From contig JBKBII010000010.1 in the NCBI GenBank assembly GCA_046299415.1, positions 1 through 64,000 of the forward strand: a DNA stretch of 64,000 nt. Reading direction: 5' to 3'. This stretch comes from JBKBII01 sp046299415. GTDB lineage: Bacteria; Pseudomonadota; Gammaproteobacteria; Ectothiorhodospirales; Ectothiorhodospiraceae. The first letter of the stretch is position 1. The number at the start of each line of letters is the position of its first letter. The notes under the pieces were generated by a model that saw nothing but the letters and a program-made list of their open reading frames with translations, did no database searches and was not told the DNA's origin. Below, piece after piece: positions 8,793 through 18,003 of the stretch. The translations under genes and the position numbers were made by a program.

Positions 8793-9862
8793 CGACTCTG
8801 CTCCCGCCCGTGAAACTGCACCAGAAAGCGCGCATCGTTCTCAAAAAACAACCGCAGATCGGCCACGCCATAGCGCAACATCGCCAGGCGCTCAACACCA
8901 AGTCCGAAAGCGTACCCACGCCAGAGATCTGCATCGATTCCTGATTGGCGCAAAACGTTTGGATGAACCATGCCGCAGCCCATTACCTCGAGCCAACCGG
9001 TGTGGCTACATACCCGACATCCAGCTCCACCGCACTGGACGCACTGAATATCCACCTCAGCAGACGGCTCAGTAAACGGGAAGTAAGACGGCCGAAAGCG
9101 CGTCGACAAATCATCACGCGCGAAAAACGTCCGCAGAAACGCGTCCAGAACGCCGCGCAAATCAGCAAAACTTGCCGTGTCGCTCACCACAAGCCCTTCA
9201 ACTTGATGAAACATCGGGCTATGCGTTAGATCAGAGTCGCAGCGGTACACGCGTCCCGGCGCAATTACGCGCAACGGCAGTGACGACCGCGCGGCAGCAT
9301 CCTCCATCGCGCGGATCTGAACCGGAGAGGTATGTGTGCGCAAAACGCGCCGCGCATCGAGGTAAAACGTGTCATGCATGGCGCGCGCCGGGTGTTCCGG
9401 AGGGATATTCAGCGCCTCAAAGTTATGAAAATCGTCCTCGATTTCAGGGCCCCGGGCGACACGAAAACCCAAGCCGGCAAAGAACGACGAAATCGAGTCA
9501 ATCGTCATCGTCACCGGATGTAAGCCGCCGGGTCGCAGACGTCGACCCGGCGCCGTAACGTCGATACGCTCTTCGCAAATCTTTCGCTCGACTGCTGCGC
9601 GAGCGACCTCCCGACCGCGATGATCGATTGCCTCCTCAAGGGCATCTCGAACAACATTCACAGCCTGACCAAAGGCCGGTCGCTCATCCGGTGGTAACGC
9701 CCCGGCGCGTCTGAGTAGCGCCGTCAGCTGACCTTTCTTGCCAAGGAATTTCACGCGAACGTCGTCGAGGGCTCGCGCTGTATCAGCCGCAGCAATCGCC
9801 GCAAGCGCCTCGTCGCGCAGATTCTCGACGCTCTTCGATTCTGTCATTCGTGAATCCGTCAT
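8789..9862 (-). CDS. pheS: Phenylalanyl-tRNA synthetase alpha subunit
   Basis: Catalytic alpha chain of PheRS, a class II synthetase of 357 aa. Visible parts are the N-terminal coiled coil, motif 2 around MFHQVEGLVVSD, and motif 3 GLGVERLAMLRYGVADLR. Residues FTEPSAEVDI and the small Cys-rich CVQCGGAGCRVCSHTGW insert are typical. Two ATG starts are possible (9862 and 9847), and neither has a strong ribosome binding site. A 580 bp spacer separates it from rplT, and a hairpin sits close to the rplT end. Expression could therefore depend on read-through or on a separate promoter. Confidence 0.96.
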   Translation of the reverse strand: MTDSRMTESKSVENLRDEALAAIAAADTARALDDVRVKFLGKKGQLTALLRRAGALPPDERPAFGQAVNVVRDALEEAIDHRGREVARAAVERKICEERIDVTAPGRRLRPGGLHPVTMTIDSISSFFAGLGFRVARGPEIEDDFHNFEALNIPPEHPARAMHDTFYLDARRVLRTHTSPVQIRAMEDAAARSSLPLRVIAPGRVYRCDSDLTHSPMFHQVEGLVVSDTASFADLRGVLDAFLRTFFARDDLSTRFRPSYFPFTEPSAEVDIQCVQCGGAGCRVCSHTGWLEVMGCGMVHPNVLRQSGIDADLWRGYAFGLGVERLAMLRYGVADLRLFFENDARFLVQFHGREQSR

Positions 9863-10444
9863 TGCTAGGTTTTTGCTGGTTTAAAGCAGCTCGCAGAGCG
9901 GTCAGACTCTTTTCCAGACGAGCTTTTAAAGACGCGCCTCGCGCCGACCCAAACGCATCGCCGGACTCCTTGCCCGCGACAACCACTCACACCCAACGGC
10001 GAGGCAGATCCGTGAGCGAACGCCGTGATGTTAACGCGACTGTACCGGTAGACCTTGGGCGCGACGATCGACCCGTTGATGTTAGTGAGAACCAGCACAA
10101 CATCGCCGCCCGTTCGCCAGCGACTTTAGCTGGCGAATCATGGTCGACTTCCGCGCCCAATGGTAGACGCGAGGATCGACACAAATGGCGTGTCACGACA
10201 TCAAGGTCACGGGTGACAAAGCGTTCACCCCAGATGCAGGAAAGCCTGGCACCTCAAACCTCGCAGCGCACCAACGACTCGCCACCCATTGCGGCAATCG
10301 TGAGCTCTCCGCCCTGCGCTGATTCGCCAGATGAACAAAAAGGCGCTCGTTACAACAATTAAAGGGTCGCAGCCAGACACCAGGCCCACGACCCCTTAGC
10401 AGATCCGCATCACGGAAAGAGACCTACGAACGCCAGATCGGGCG
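9863..10444. other. Long spacer between rplT and pheS
   Basis: No gene is supported. The end near rplT carries a terminator/attenuator-like hairpin (listed separately). I could not identify a Phe-rich leader peptide of the kind that controls pheST in enterobacteria. Confidence 0.4.
10361..10398 (-). terminator. Hairpin just downstream of rplT (terminator or pheST attenuator)
   Basis: On the minus strand AAGGGGTCG pairs with CGACCCTT around a GC-rich loop, followed by TTTAATTGTT. It begins about 47 nt after the rplT stop. It could end the rpmI-rplT transcript or attenuate read-through into pheST. The U-tract is interrupted, so strength is uncertain. Confidence 0.5.
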
Positions 10445-10810
10445 TCAGGCTGCCCTCGCCAACGCGACCTTAGCCTGATCGGCGACAGCACCAAATGCCG
10501 CGATGTCATGGACTGCGAGATCGGCCAACATTTTGCGATCGACTTCGACACCAGCCTTGTTCAAGCCATTGATCAGCTGGCTGTAGGACAGATCGAACTG
10601 GCGTGCGGCGGCATTGATGCGCACGATCCAGAGCGCACGAAACTGCCGCTTCTTCTGGCGACGGTCGCGATAAGCATATTGCCCAGCCTTGATGACCGCC
10701 TGCTTGGCGACTCGAAACACTTTGCGCCGCGCGCCGTAATAGCCCTTAGCCTGATCCAAAACCTTCTTGTGACGCGCATGCGCCGTTACACCACGTTTGA
10801 CTCGAGGCAT
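10445..10810 (-). CDS. rplT: 50S ribosomal protein L20
   Basis: L20 binds 23S rRNA early in 50S assembly and in many bacteria represses its own operon. The product of 121 aa matches the family end to end: MPRVKRGVTAHARHKK, YYGARRKVFRVAKQAV, and YRDRRQKKRQFRALWIVRIN. The ATG is preceded by AGGAG at good spacing. It lies 53 bp downstream of rpmI. Confidence 0.98.
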   Translation of the reverse strand: MPRVKRGVTAHARHKKVLDQAKGYYGARRKVFRVAKQAVIKAGQYAYRDRRQKKRQFRALWIVRINAAARQFDLSYSQLINGLNKAGVEVDRKMLADLAVHDIAAFGAVADQAKVALARAA

Positions 10811-10863
10811 TGCTCAATTCTCCTAACCAAAAATCTCGGAAACCGACAACGAACGCCAGACGT

Positions 10864-11058
10864 TTACGCGTGCGGCAACATGCGCACGACCATACCGACG
10901 TCCGAGGGATGAACGTAAGAATCGCGCCGCAGCTGCCGCTTACGCTTCGAGGGTTTCTTGGTCAGGATGTGACGACGGTGTGACTGCGCACGCTTGAAGC
11001 CACCCGCTGTCTTGACGAAACGCTTCGCAGCGCCCCGATTGGTCTTCAGTTTCGGCAT
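10864..11058 (-). CDS. rpmI: 50S ribosomal protein L35
   Basis: Small basic ribosomal protein of 64 aa. It starts MPKLKTNRGAAKRF and includes HRRHILTKKPSKRKRQLR. The start is ATG 11058 with GGAG at 7 nt; an in-frame ATG four codons earlier is disfavoured because L35 proteins begin MPK. Normally infC lies directly upstream. Here about 830 bp without a gene precede it, so the rpmI-rplT pair is detached from infC and must have its own promoter. Confidence 0.97.
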   Translation of the reverse strand: MPKLKTNRGAAKRFVKTAGGFKRAQSHRRHILTKKPSKRKRQLRRDSYVHPSDVGMVVRMLPHA

Positions 11059-11887
11059 TTCAATCTCCATCTATACCGGAGGCTCGCTTTTTTCGTGACC
11101 CGACTGGTCGGGGCCGCGAGCAATGAATCGGAAGCATGCAGGCATACCGGGGCCCAACACACTCTACAAATCGATAACCCATACGCGTTTACACGAGGCC
11201 AAGACACCAAAGCACAACACGACGCCTTGACCCAATTAATCGCACCGACGATCCAAATGCACCGACGGCGCGAGCATGTTTCCGGACTCGTATGCTGTTC
11301 GAGCCGAAGCCGATCGAACGCTCGCCCACAGTCCATTCCACGACCGTCTGATCGGATCGAGACGGGCTCGGTCGCGCATTACGGCACGTCGTGATCGAGA
11401 CTCAACTCGAAGCGCTCGCGCCATCTCATATCGCCGAACCGTACAGGCGCTAGCGATCGGCTGAGTCATCGAGCTAAAGAGAATACCGCGGCCACAACGT
11501 AAGCGCTAGTGGCAACGGCCCTCGTTGAACTCCGCTGCGGAGCCCCATCGCGCTGACAAACGCCGAACGGATGGCAGCGAGGGCGCATCGCCGCGTTAGC
11601 CACCGCTCCCTCCCGCCTTTTGAGATCTCGGTCGCTGTGGTCCGTGGCCTGCGCTGCCCCCTCCGCGACTCTCTCAGGCGTTTTTTAACTCAGCGTTTCT
11701 CGGGTATCGACGGAGAGCCGCCAATTGGCGCAATAGTTTAGGCGGCCGACCCGCAGACAGCGGGCGTTCAGTCCAATTAACGACCCACGCCAGAAGACCG
11801 AATCACCGCGACCGCTCCCGTCCGACCGACAACGCGAGGCAAGCGCGAAACGGCGGCATGAGAACTGCGACAACCATCGATCATTCT
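11059..11887. other. Gene-free region upstream of rpmI where infC would be expected
   Basis: I searched both strands for an IF3-like reading frame or remnants and saw none. The frames present are short, arginine-rich and unlike any family. It should contain the rpmI promoter and possibly an L20-responsive leader, but I cannot delimit these. Confidence 0.5.
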
Positions 11888-13669
11888 CTAGGGGCAGCCA
11901 GAACCAGTTGCCGGCAAAACGTTGCGAGCGGACGCATTCAGAGATGAATCGCCCCCCGGTATAGACGTCGCGCCATCGTCGGCCTGCTGTAACGTGGACC
12001 CAGTTCGCGGTGCCCGACACGCGTAAACCAAAACAAACTCGGCACGTTGCGCGGCGATCAGCGCAGGCTGACGGGTCTCCGACTGCCAACGCTCAAACCC
12101 CGCCACCGTAGTCAATCCCCACTCGCCCGGCTCAGGGTAACGTTCCGGAATCAACGCCCTACGGTAGGTGATCGCGCTGCGAAACTCATTGATACCCCAC
12201 TGCGTCAACACCGCCCGCTCCGGCGGCGCTAGAACGCGAGACATTTGAGCGAGATCACGCACAGGGGCTTGCCGAATTTCCGCGGCCAAGGGCGCCAGCC
12301 ACAACGCCAACAGCGAAGCCTGCAAAAGCCCCAGCACCAACAGCAGTCGCCAGACTTTATTCCGCATCCACCACGCCAGTACGATCAGAATGATCGCAAC
12401 CAGCAGCGGAACAGTCATGGATGTCTCGGCGAGACGCTTTTGTGCGTGCGCCAGTTGCGCCGCAACCAATGGGCGCTGCTCGGCCAAATCGACGCCGGCC
12501 ACGATAGCAGGCAGCGCCAAAAACAGACTCACAAGAGCCAAGAGTGGCAAAATCGCCCACAGAGCGCCGAGGCGTCCGTCCACGCCGTGTCGCGCGCGCG
12601 CAATCAGAATCGCGACTGGCACAATGCCGTACAACAAATAGTGCGGCAGCTGCGTATTCGAAAACGAAAAAAATACAAATACAAAGCCAAACCACAGCCA
12701 AAGCCAACGCATCAATCCGGTGGCTTTAAGGTCGCGCGGCGCCCGACGCACGACTGGAATCAGCCATGCCGTAAATGGCAGAACAATCAGAGGCAAGGCA
12801 AGGACGTAGTACGCCAAATGTCCACCATGGCTTTCGAAGGTCTCGGTATATCTCGACAAGTTGTGCGTTAAAAAGAACCCATCGATAAACGCCCAGCCTT
12901 CAAGTGCGATCGCGATCGCGTACCACGGCCCAACGATCGCCACAAACAACGCCCAGCCCATTGGTTGCCACAGTGCTGCTTTGAAACGTTGCCAGCCGTC
13001 TTCCCACCGCCACGACCTCGCGGCAACCGGCGCTGATGAACCAAATCGCAACGGCAAACTCGCCCAAAACAACACCATAACCGCAACAGGCACCACAACC
13101 GCCACGGGGCCCTTCGTCAAAAAACCGAGCCCCATGAACGCATACGTCCACAGCGCAATGCGCCGCGTCGCCGCGGGATCTGCATCGAAATAAGCATGAA
13201 AACGCCATGCCGAAAGCATCGCACCCGTCAGAAACAGATTCAGCCAGGCGTCGGCCGTCGCAGCCCGTCCAATAACGCTGACAGCTAACATTCCCGCCAG
13301 CACGACACCCGCCAGGACGGCTGAAGTACGATCAAAGAACTCCCGCACGAAACGAACGACGAGCACCACCCATAACGTCGCCGCGACCGCCGACGGCAGC
13401 CGATACGACCATTCATCAGCGCCGAGCGTCGCGACTGAGAGCGCTTGCATCCAGTACGAAAAAATCGGTTTATCAAACCGTGGTTCACCATTCAGATAGG
13501 TGAACCAATACGACCCTCGCTCGGACATCTCCCAGGTCGCTGCTGTGAACGCGCCCTCGTCGAGATCAAATAATGCGACGCTACCGAGCGCGAGAAAAAA
13601 ACTCGCAAACGCGGCCAGCGCAACCCAACCCGGATGAGGAGCCAGCAGCCGACGGAACCCTCGATTCAT
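11888..13669 (-). CDS. ArnT-like GT-C family glycosyltransferase (PMT/GT83 type)
   Basis: An integral membrane enzyme of 593 aa that should move a sugar from an undecaprenyl-phosphate donor onto an envelope acceptor at the periplasmic face. The N-terminal TM helix is followed by the catalytic first loop FDLDEGAFTAATWEM, with the acidic pair expected in ArnT/PMT enzymes, then GEPRFDKPIFSYWM. About a dozen hydrophobic segments follow, and GFLTKGPVAVVVPV matches the family's LTKGP motif. The ATG overlaps the GT2 stop as ATGA, so the two form a donor-synthase/transferase pair. Without arnA, arnB or arnD nearby, the sugar need not be aminoarabinose; lipid A, LPS core or protein are all possible acceptors. 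Confidence 0.85.
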   Translation of the reverse strand: MNRGFRRLLAPHPGWVALAAFASFFLALGSVALFDLDEGAFTAATWEMSERGSYWFTYLNGEPRFDKPIFSYWMQALSVATLGADEWSYRLPSAVAATLWVVLVVRFVREFFDRTSAVLAGVVLAGMLAVSVIGRAATADAWLNLFLTGAMLSAWRFHAYFDADPAATRRIALWTYAFMGLGFLTKGPVAVVVPVAVMVLFWASLPLRFGSSAPVAARSWRWEDGWQRFKAALWQPMGWALFVAIVGPWYAIAIALEGWAFIDGFFLTHNLSRYTETFESHGGHLAYYVLALPLIVLPFTAWLIPVVRRAPRDLKATGLMRWLWLWFGFVFVFFSFSNTQLPHYLLYGIVPVAILIARARHGVDGRLGALWAILPLLALVSLFLALPAIVAGVDLAEQRPLVAAQLAHAQKRLAETSMTVPLLVAIILIVLAWWMRNKVWRLLLVLGLLQASLLALWLAPLAAEIRQAPVRDLAQMSRVLAPPERAVLTQWGINEFRSAITYRRALIPERYPEPGEWGLTTVAGFERWQSETRQPALIAAQRAEFVLVYACRAPRTGSTLQQADDGATSIPGGDSSLNASARNVLPATGSGCP

Positions 13670-14919
13670 ACCGAACCTCGCGGTGAATCACCGGGGCCTT
13701 TTTCAAACGGTGCAGGCGATGCGGATTCATGTGAATGTTGCGGATGATCGACGGCTGAATCAGCCGACACCGTCACACAGCTGTCGGAGTGCCGCGACTC
13801 TCCTGGCGCAACCGAATAGGCGGGCGTCGCGTTTGCGCCGGTAAGCGACAACTCGCGCGCGAGATAATGCGATCGTCGACTGGATGCATAAAACGACCGC
13901 GCCAGAAGCTCGGCGAGAATACCCGTCGTCAGTAACTGAACCGACAGCATGACCGCCAGGACGGCGATGATCAGTAAGGGTCGATCGCCAATGTTCGCCC
14001 CCAGAACAAACTTCACGAACGAGAGATACAGCAACGCCCCTCCGCCCATCGCGCCGAGAACAAGACCGGCTCCACCAAAAAAATGCCCCGGGCGATCCCT
14101 GAAGCGCATGAAGAAGTACACCACCAACAGATCGAGAATCACTCGAAAGGTGCGCGAAATGCCGTACTTCGATCTGCCGAATTGTCGAGCGTGATGACTC
14201 ACGGGTTGCTCGGCGATTCGTGTCGTCCCGGTACTCATCGCCATCCACGCCGGTATAAAACGATGCATCTCACCGTACAACGTCACGGTGCGAATCACCT
14301 CACTCCGATAGACTTTCAACGAGCAACCGTAGTCATGGAGGCGAACCCCCGTCACGCGACCAATCAAACGATTTGCGATTTGTGACGGCAATTTCCGCAA
14401 AAACCATCCGTCCTGACGATCTCGACGCCAGCCCACCAAAAGGTCGAGATCCTCATGTTTCAGGCGATTTAGCATTGCGGGAATATCCGCCGGGTCATTC
14501 TGCAGGTCCCCATCCAAGGTCGCGATGAACTCGCCATGCGCGGCGTCGATACCCGCCTGCATCGCCGCCGTTTGACCGAAATTTCGACGCAATTGGATGA
14601 TGCGAATTTCGCCGAGAAAACCACCTGACGCGTCTCCGCCTGCGGCGGCATTCGCCGGGGCGCCGACGGTGCCGCCGGTCACGAAGTCGGAACCGAACGT
14701 CTGGAGCAGCTGCTGAGCTTTGACATGCGCTCGCGCAACGGTGTCATCGCGTGAGCCATCATCGACCAAGATCAACTCCCAGTGATAAGCCTGCCCGCGT
14801 AGAACGTTCACAAGACGGTCGATCAATGGCTCGACCGACTCCTCCTCGTTGTACAGGGGCACAACGACCGATAACTCCATATTCTTCATACCTGGCACCG
14901 GTCTCATCTCAGCACTCAT
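13666..14919 (-). CDS. Polyprenyl-phosphate glycosyltransferase (ArnC/DPM1-like GT2) with two C-terminal TM helices
   Basis: GT2 enzymes of this kind make undecaprenyl-phosphate sugars on the cytoplasmic face, here probably the donor for the adjacent ArnT-like protein. The N-terminal Rossmann domain shows LSVVVPLYNEEESVEPL, LILVDDGSRDDT and the metal-binding DGDLQNDP. The acceptor region includes DYGCSLKVYRSEV. Two strong TM segments follow near the C-terminus, then a polar tail of about 60 aa. From ATG 14919 (GGAGAG upstream) the product is 417 aa, longer than ArnC (about 320). There is a Gly/Ala-rich insert of roughly 25 residues after the DDGS motif. A TTG at 14973 is a less likely start. 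Confidence 0.87.
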   Translation of the reverse strand: MSAEMRPVPGMKNMELSVVVPLYNEEESVEPLIDRLVNVLRGQAYHWELILVDDGSRDDTVARAHVKAQQLLQTFGSDFVTGGTVGAPANAAAGGDASGGFLGEIRIIQLRRNFGQTAAMQAGIDAAHGEFIATLDGDLQNDPADIPAMLNRLKHEDLDLLVGWRRDRQDGWFLRKLPSQIANRLIGRVTGVRLHDYGCSLKVYRSEVIRTVTLYGEMHRFIPAWMAMSTGTTRIAEQPVSHHARQFGRSKYGISRTFRVILDLLVVYFFMRFRDRPGHFFGGAGLVLGAMGGGALLYLSFVKFVLGANIGDRPLLIIAVLAVMLSVQLLTTGILAELLARSFYASSRRSHYLARELSLTGANATPAYSVAPGESRHSDSCVTVSADSAVDHPQHSHESASPAPFEKGPGDSPRGSV

Positions 14920-15244
14920 CACTACGGACTCTCCACCGCTGCACACCCACCCGAAATCGAGCCACAAACTCAACCGAAATCGCCACGCATACTCGAGGAG
15001 AGTTCAACCGCCCTCATTTGCCCGCATTCAAAGGCCGCGATCGCGACCCTGTAGAGCTGTTAACTCAATCAAGCCTCACGCGGCGCAGTGGTAGGCCGGC
15101 GTACTCCAGCGAGGATAGGTCGCAAGAAGATACCGCCGCTCGATATTCTCCGATGTCGTTCAGCGTGCTCTGAAAAGTCGAAAATGAGCCGCGTAAACAC
15201 GCCCAGAATGCTGGCTTCCGTCCCAATCCAACCCAAGGCCACGC
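14920..15244. other. Divergent intergenic region of the glycosylation locus
   Basis: About 325 bp between the GT2 gene and the divergent membrane-protein gene. It must hold both promoters. No palindrome or convincing -10/-35 pair stands out by eye. Confidence 0.35.
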
Positions 15245-16708
15245 GTGAGACACAAGCCGACCGAAGCACCGCGCATCCCCATAGCGGCCGCAGAACCCGG
15301 CGCCGAGGATACGTCCGGACACACTGCCCCCACATCTTTACCGCGGGATCCCGCGATCCCCGCCTCGTACAGTCATCCCTCCGATGACTCGTTCGAAGTG
15401 TCGAGGCCCAGTTACCGGGACGGAACCCGGACCGACGAACAGAACCGCAAAGCAGACCGCGCCGGCACCAAGACCAACGGAGATCGAGTCGACGTGACCC
15501 CTTCCCGTATCTTCGCGCCCACGACACCGAGAGTGTCGAAAATCGCGCGTAGCTTGATCGGCAGCGCCATCGCCGTCGCATTCGTGTTGCTCGCGCACTA
15601 TACCGTCGGTGTTGCTGCAATCCTGAGCGCGTGGACGTATCTCTCTCTCAACGTCTGGATTCCGCTACTGATCGCCCTCGCCAGCACCTACGCCATTCGC
15701 GCCGAGCGCCTGCGGGCTCATCTCAGTGCACATTCTCGCACGCAGCGAAACCTTCCTCGCGCCGCGCTCTACCTAATCACTCTGCGGCACAATCTTCTGA
15801 ATCTCGCGTTACCGATGCGCGCCGGCGAATGGTCACTGCCCCTGATGCTCCGCGAACACTTCAAAATCCCCTTCGCCGAGGGTAGCGCTGGGCTCGTTTG
15901 GCTACGTCTGCTCGACCTGCACGCTCTACTCGGCATCGTCATTCTGGCCACATCTGCACTGATCTTGAGTCTTTCGATGACCGCTACCCTGCCTCCGTTC
16001 GGGGCCGATCCCCGCGCCATCGATGAGAACCTCGCCGGCGCCGTCAACGGCGCTCACTCAGACACGGCATTCCTCTTCGACCCGACTCTGCTCACCGGCC
16101 CGATCAGCGCATTATTAATCGCCGGATTGATGATCCTATGGTTGATCGGATTGGCACTGATCACGAGGCTACCGCGCTGGTTCGCTGCCGAACGCCACAA
16201 TCCAATATCCAAGCGCAACACAGCGACACCATCAACGCCCGCCCGGAACCGGGTTCACCGACGCGTTACGACCCTTACCCAGACATTGCGGGACCGCCTC
16301 GCAGCCGGCCTGCCTGCCGCGGGCGATCAACTTGCAATCTGGCGTTCACTCGCGTGGACCTCTGCGACGTGGATCATCAAACTGCTGGCCCTAGGTTTTC
16401 TCGCCAGTGCAATGCTGATCGCCTCCGGCGCTCCGGCAAGCGAACCCGCCGCGCTTTTTCTGATCGCTCTGGTTGCAGTCTGCGCAGCCGAATTGACGTC
16501 CGTCCTCCCGATTCATGCTCCGTTTGGTCTTGGGACCTACGCCGCCGGCCTCGTCGCGATCTTCACTCTGGCCGGAATACCTTTCGATGTCGCATTAACC
16601 GCAGCAACCGCGACCCATCTCGCGTTTTTCGGCTTTTCTGGCTTGATCAGCATCGTGGCCTTCTTAATGCCGCTTGCACATCCGCGTGGACCCGATCAAG
16701 CGTACTGA
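15245..16708 (+). CDS. Flippase-like integral membrane protein (lysylphosphatidylglycerol-synthase TM / UPF0104 type)
   Basis: Multi-span protein resembling the AglD/MprF transmembrane domain, a group linked to lipid flipping or lipid-linked sugar export. Hydrophobic segments begin near residue 100. LITLRHNLLNLALPMRAGE fits the family signature in which a conserved N-L-P-R/G stretch follows TM3. Later parts include AAELTSVLPIHAPFGLGTYAAG, again typical. It lies divergent to the GT2/ArnT-like pair, which suggests a role in the same envelope glycan or lipid pathway. The GTG start at 15245 gives 487 aa with about 83 hydrophilic N-terminal residues. A GTG at 15494 (404 aa) would remove them, and both have purine-rich sites upstream. 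Function is inferred only from family and context. Confidence 0.7.
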   Translation: MRHKPTEAPRIPIAAAEPGAEDTSGHTAPTSLPRDPAIPASYSHPSDDSFEVSRPSYRDGTRTDEQNRKADRAGTKTNGDRVDVTPSRIFAPTTPRVSKIARSLIGSAIAVAFVLLAHYTVGVAAILSAWTYLSLNVWIPLLIALASTYAIRAERLRAHLSAHSRTQRNLPRAALYLITLRHNLLNLALPMRAGEWSLPLMLREHFKIPFAEGSAGLVWLRLLDLHALLGIVILATSALILSLSMTATLPPFGADPRAIDENLAGAVNGAHSDTAFLFDPTLLTGPISALLIAGLMILWLIGLALITRLPRWFAAERHNPISKRNTATPSTPARNRVHRRVTTLTQTLRDRLAAGLPAAGDQLAIWRSLAWTSATWIIKLLALGFLASAMLIASGAPASEPAALFLIALVAVCAAELTSVLPIHAPFGLGTYAAGLVAIFTLAGIPFDVALTAATATHLAFFGFSGLISIVAFLMPLAHPRGPDQAY

Positions 16709-16876
16709 TTGCTGCGGATCAAATGTTCTTGTGTGCTATTTCAAGCCATTCGGTGAAGCTTCCGACCGCCACCACGCAGCAACCCCGTAGCGGAGCTCGC
16801 CCAACGGATCTCGACCGATTTACTCCAATAGCTCGCCGAAAGCGGCTGTCACCGTACCCTTCGTACGATCGCGATC

Positions 16877-17917
16877 TCACAATACCGGCGGCGTCACATC
16901 AGACATCTCCTGCTGGAACACCTCGACCCGGTCAGCAACCTCGTCGAGATCGTCGTCGCCGGTGGCACGCGCGATGTGAAAACAGGCCTCACCGGCATAA
17001 ACCAGCGGCAGCTGCACCCGTCCAATGACCAGACCCGACACTGGAGCGATGACATCCGTACCGGCTCCACTGTATGGATCTGAGATTCGTCCCATACGAT
17101 CGCCGCGCCGCACCCGCATGCCAGTTCTCACCTTCGAGCAAATCAAACCCGATTCAGGTGCGCGCACCCACATGCTCGCACGCGCGACGAATGGCGGAAC
17201 CACTCGCGTCGGTCGACCAGTCAACATACCGAGGCGCCTCATAACGTTGAGGATCCCGCCCAGACCGGCGCGAATCGCAAGCTCGTCGAAGCGAAGACCT
17301 TCGCCGGCCTCATACAGCAACGTCCGCAGGCCCGCCTCCGCTGCGGCCTCGCGCAACGACCCATCACGATGCGCCGACTCCAGCACAACGGGTGCACCGA
17401 AAGCCCGGGCCAAATCGACCGTCTCCGGATCACTCAGATGCGCTCGTACCTGCGGCAGATTGGTGCGATTGACAGCAGCCGTGTGCAGATCGATGCCGTG
17501 CGTACAGCGCGCCACGACTTCTTGCATCAACAAATGCGCGACCCGAGCCGCCAATGAGCCATCGGCCGCCCCGGGAAAACAGCGATTCAAATCGCGCCGA
17601 TCCGGCAAATAACGCGATTGCTGCACCAGACCGTACACATTCACCACTGGCACAACGACCAGAGTCCCACGCAAGCGCGCAAGGCTGCGGCTTTGCAACA
17701 GCCGCCGCGCGATTTCCACCCCGTTGAGCTCATCGCCATGAATGGCTGCTGTCACGAACAGACGCGGCCCATCGCTCCGCCCATGCACCACATGAACCGG
17801 CATTTTCAATCGGTTATGAGAGTTCAAGCCCGGGAGATCAAGCTCGATCACAGCCCGCCCGCCGACCGGCACATGAACGCCGCCGCATTCAAAAACAGAC
17901 CGCTTTGCCACTTTCAT
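16877..17917 (-). CDS. Succinylglutamate desuccinylase/aspartoacylase family zinc carboxypeptidase-like protein
   Basis: M14-related amidohydrolase of 346 aa. Zinc ligands are visible in IHGDELNG (His and Glu) and DLHTAAVNR (His). Flanking RDLNRCFPG contains the substrate-binding Arg and Asn of the AstE/ASPA family. A C-terminal beta domain (VRAPESGLICSKV through DVIAPVSGLVIG) resembles the biotinyl-like fold common in this subgroup. It lies downstream of rimK on the same strand, and this pairing recurs in proteobacteria. RimK adds glutamates to ribosomal protein S6, so a deacylase or peptidase partner acting on alpha-linked substrates is plausible but unproven. The ribosome binding site is weak, and a hairpin separates it from rimK. 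Confidence 0.85.
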   Translation of the reverse strand: MKVAKRSVFECGGVHVPVGGRAVIELDLPGLNSHNRLKMPVHVVHGRSDGPRLFVTAAIHGDELNGVEIARRLLQSRSLARLRGTLVVVPVVNVYGLVQQSRYLPDRRDLNRCFPGAADGSLAARVAHLLMQEVVARCTHGIDLHTAAVNRTNLPQVRAHLSDPETVDLARAFGAPVVLESAHRDGSLREAAAEAGLRTLLYEAGEGLRFDELAIRAGLGGILNVMRRLGMLTGRPTRVVPPFVARASMWVRAPESGLICSKVRTGMRVRRGDRMGRISDPYSGAGTDVIAPVSGLVIGRVQLPLVYAGEACFHIARATGDDDLDEVADRVEVFQQEMSDVTPPVL

Positions 17918-17941
17918 CCCGTACCTATCTCAACTTGAAAA

Positions 17942-17967
17942 CGGGCGAGGTCATGCGGCCTCGCCCG
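17942..17967 (-). terminator. Hairpin between rimK and the desuccinylase-like gene
   Basis: A perfect 9-bp stem (CGGGCGAGG with CCTCGCCCG, 8-nt loop) is followed on the minus strand by TTTTCAAG. It sits about 36 bp after the rimK stop and 25 bp before the next start, so it may cut or moderate read-through. Confidence 0.65.
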
Positions 17968-18003
17968 CGCAATGCACCCGCGTCATGTGTCGTGGCTTGT
18001 CGA

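Noticed and set aside
11059..11887. Hidden infC with an AUU/AUA start
   Set aside because: IF3's conserved internal blocks are not present in any frame here, irrespective of start codon.
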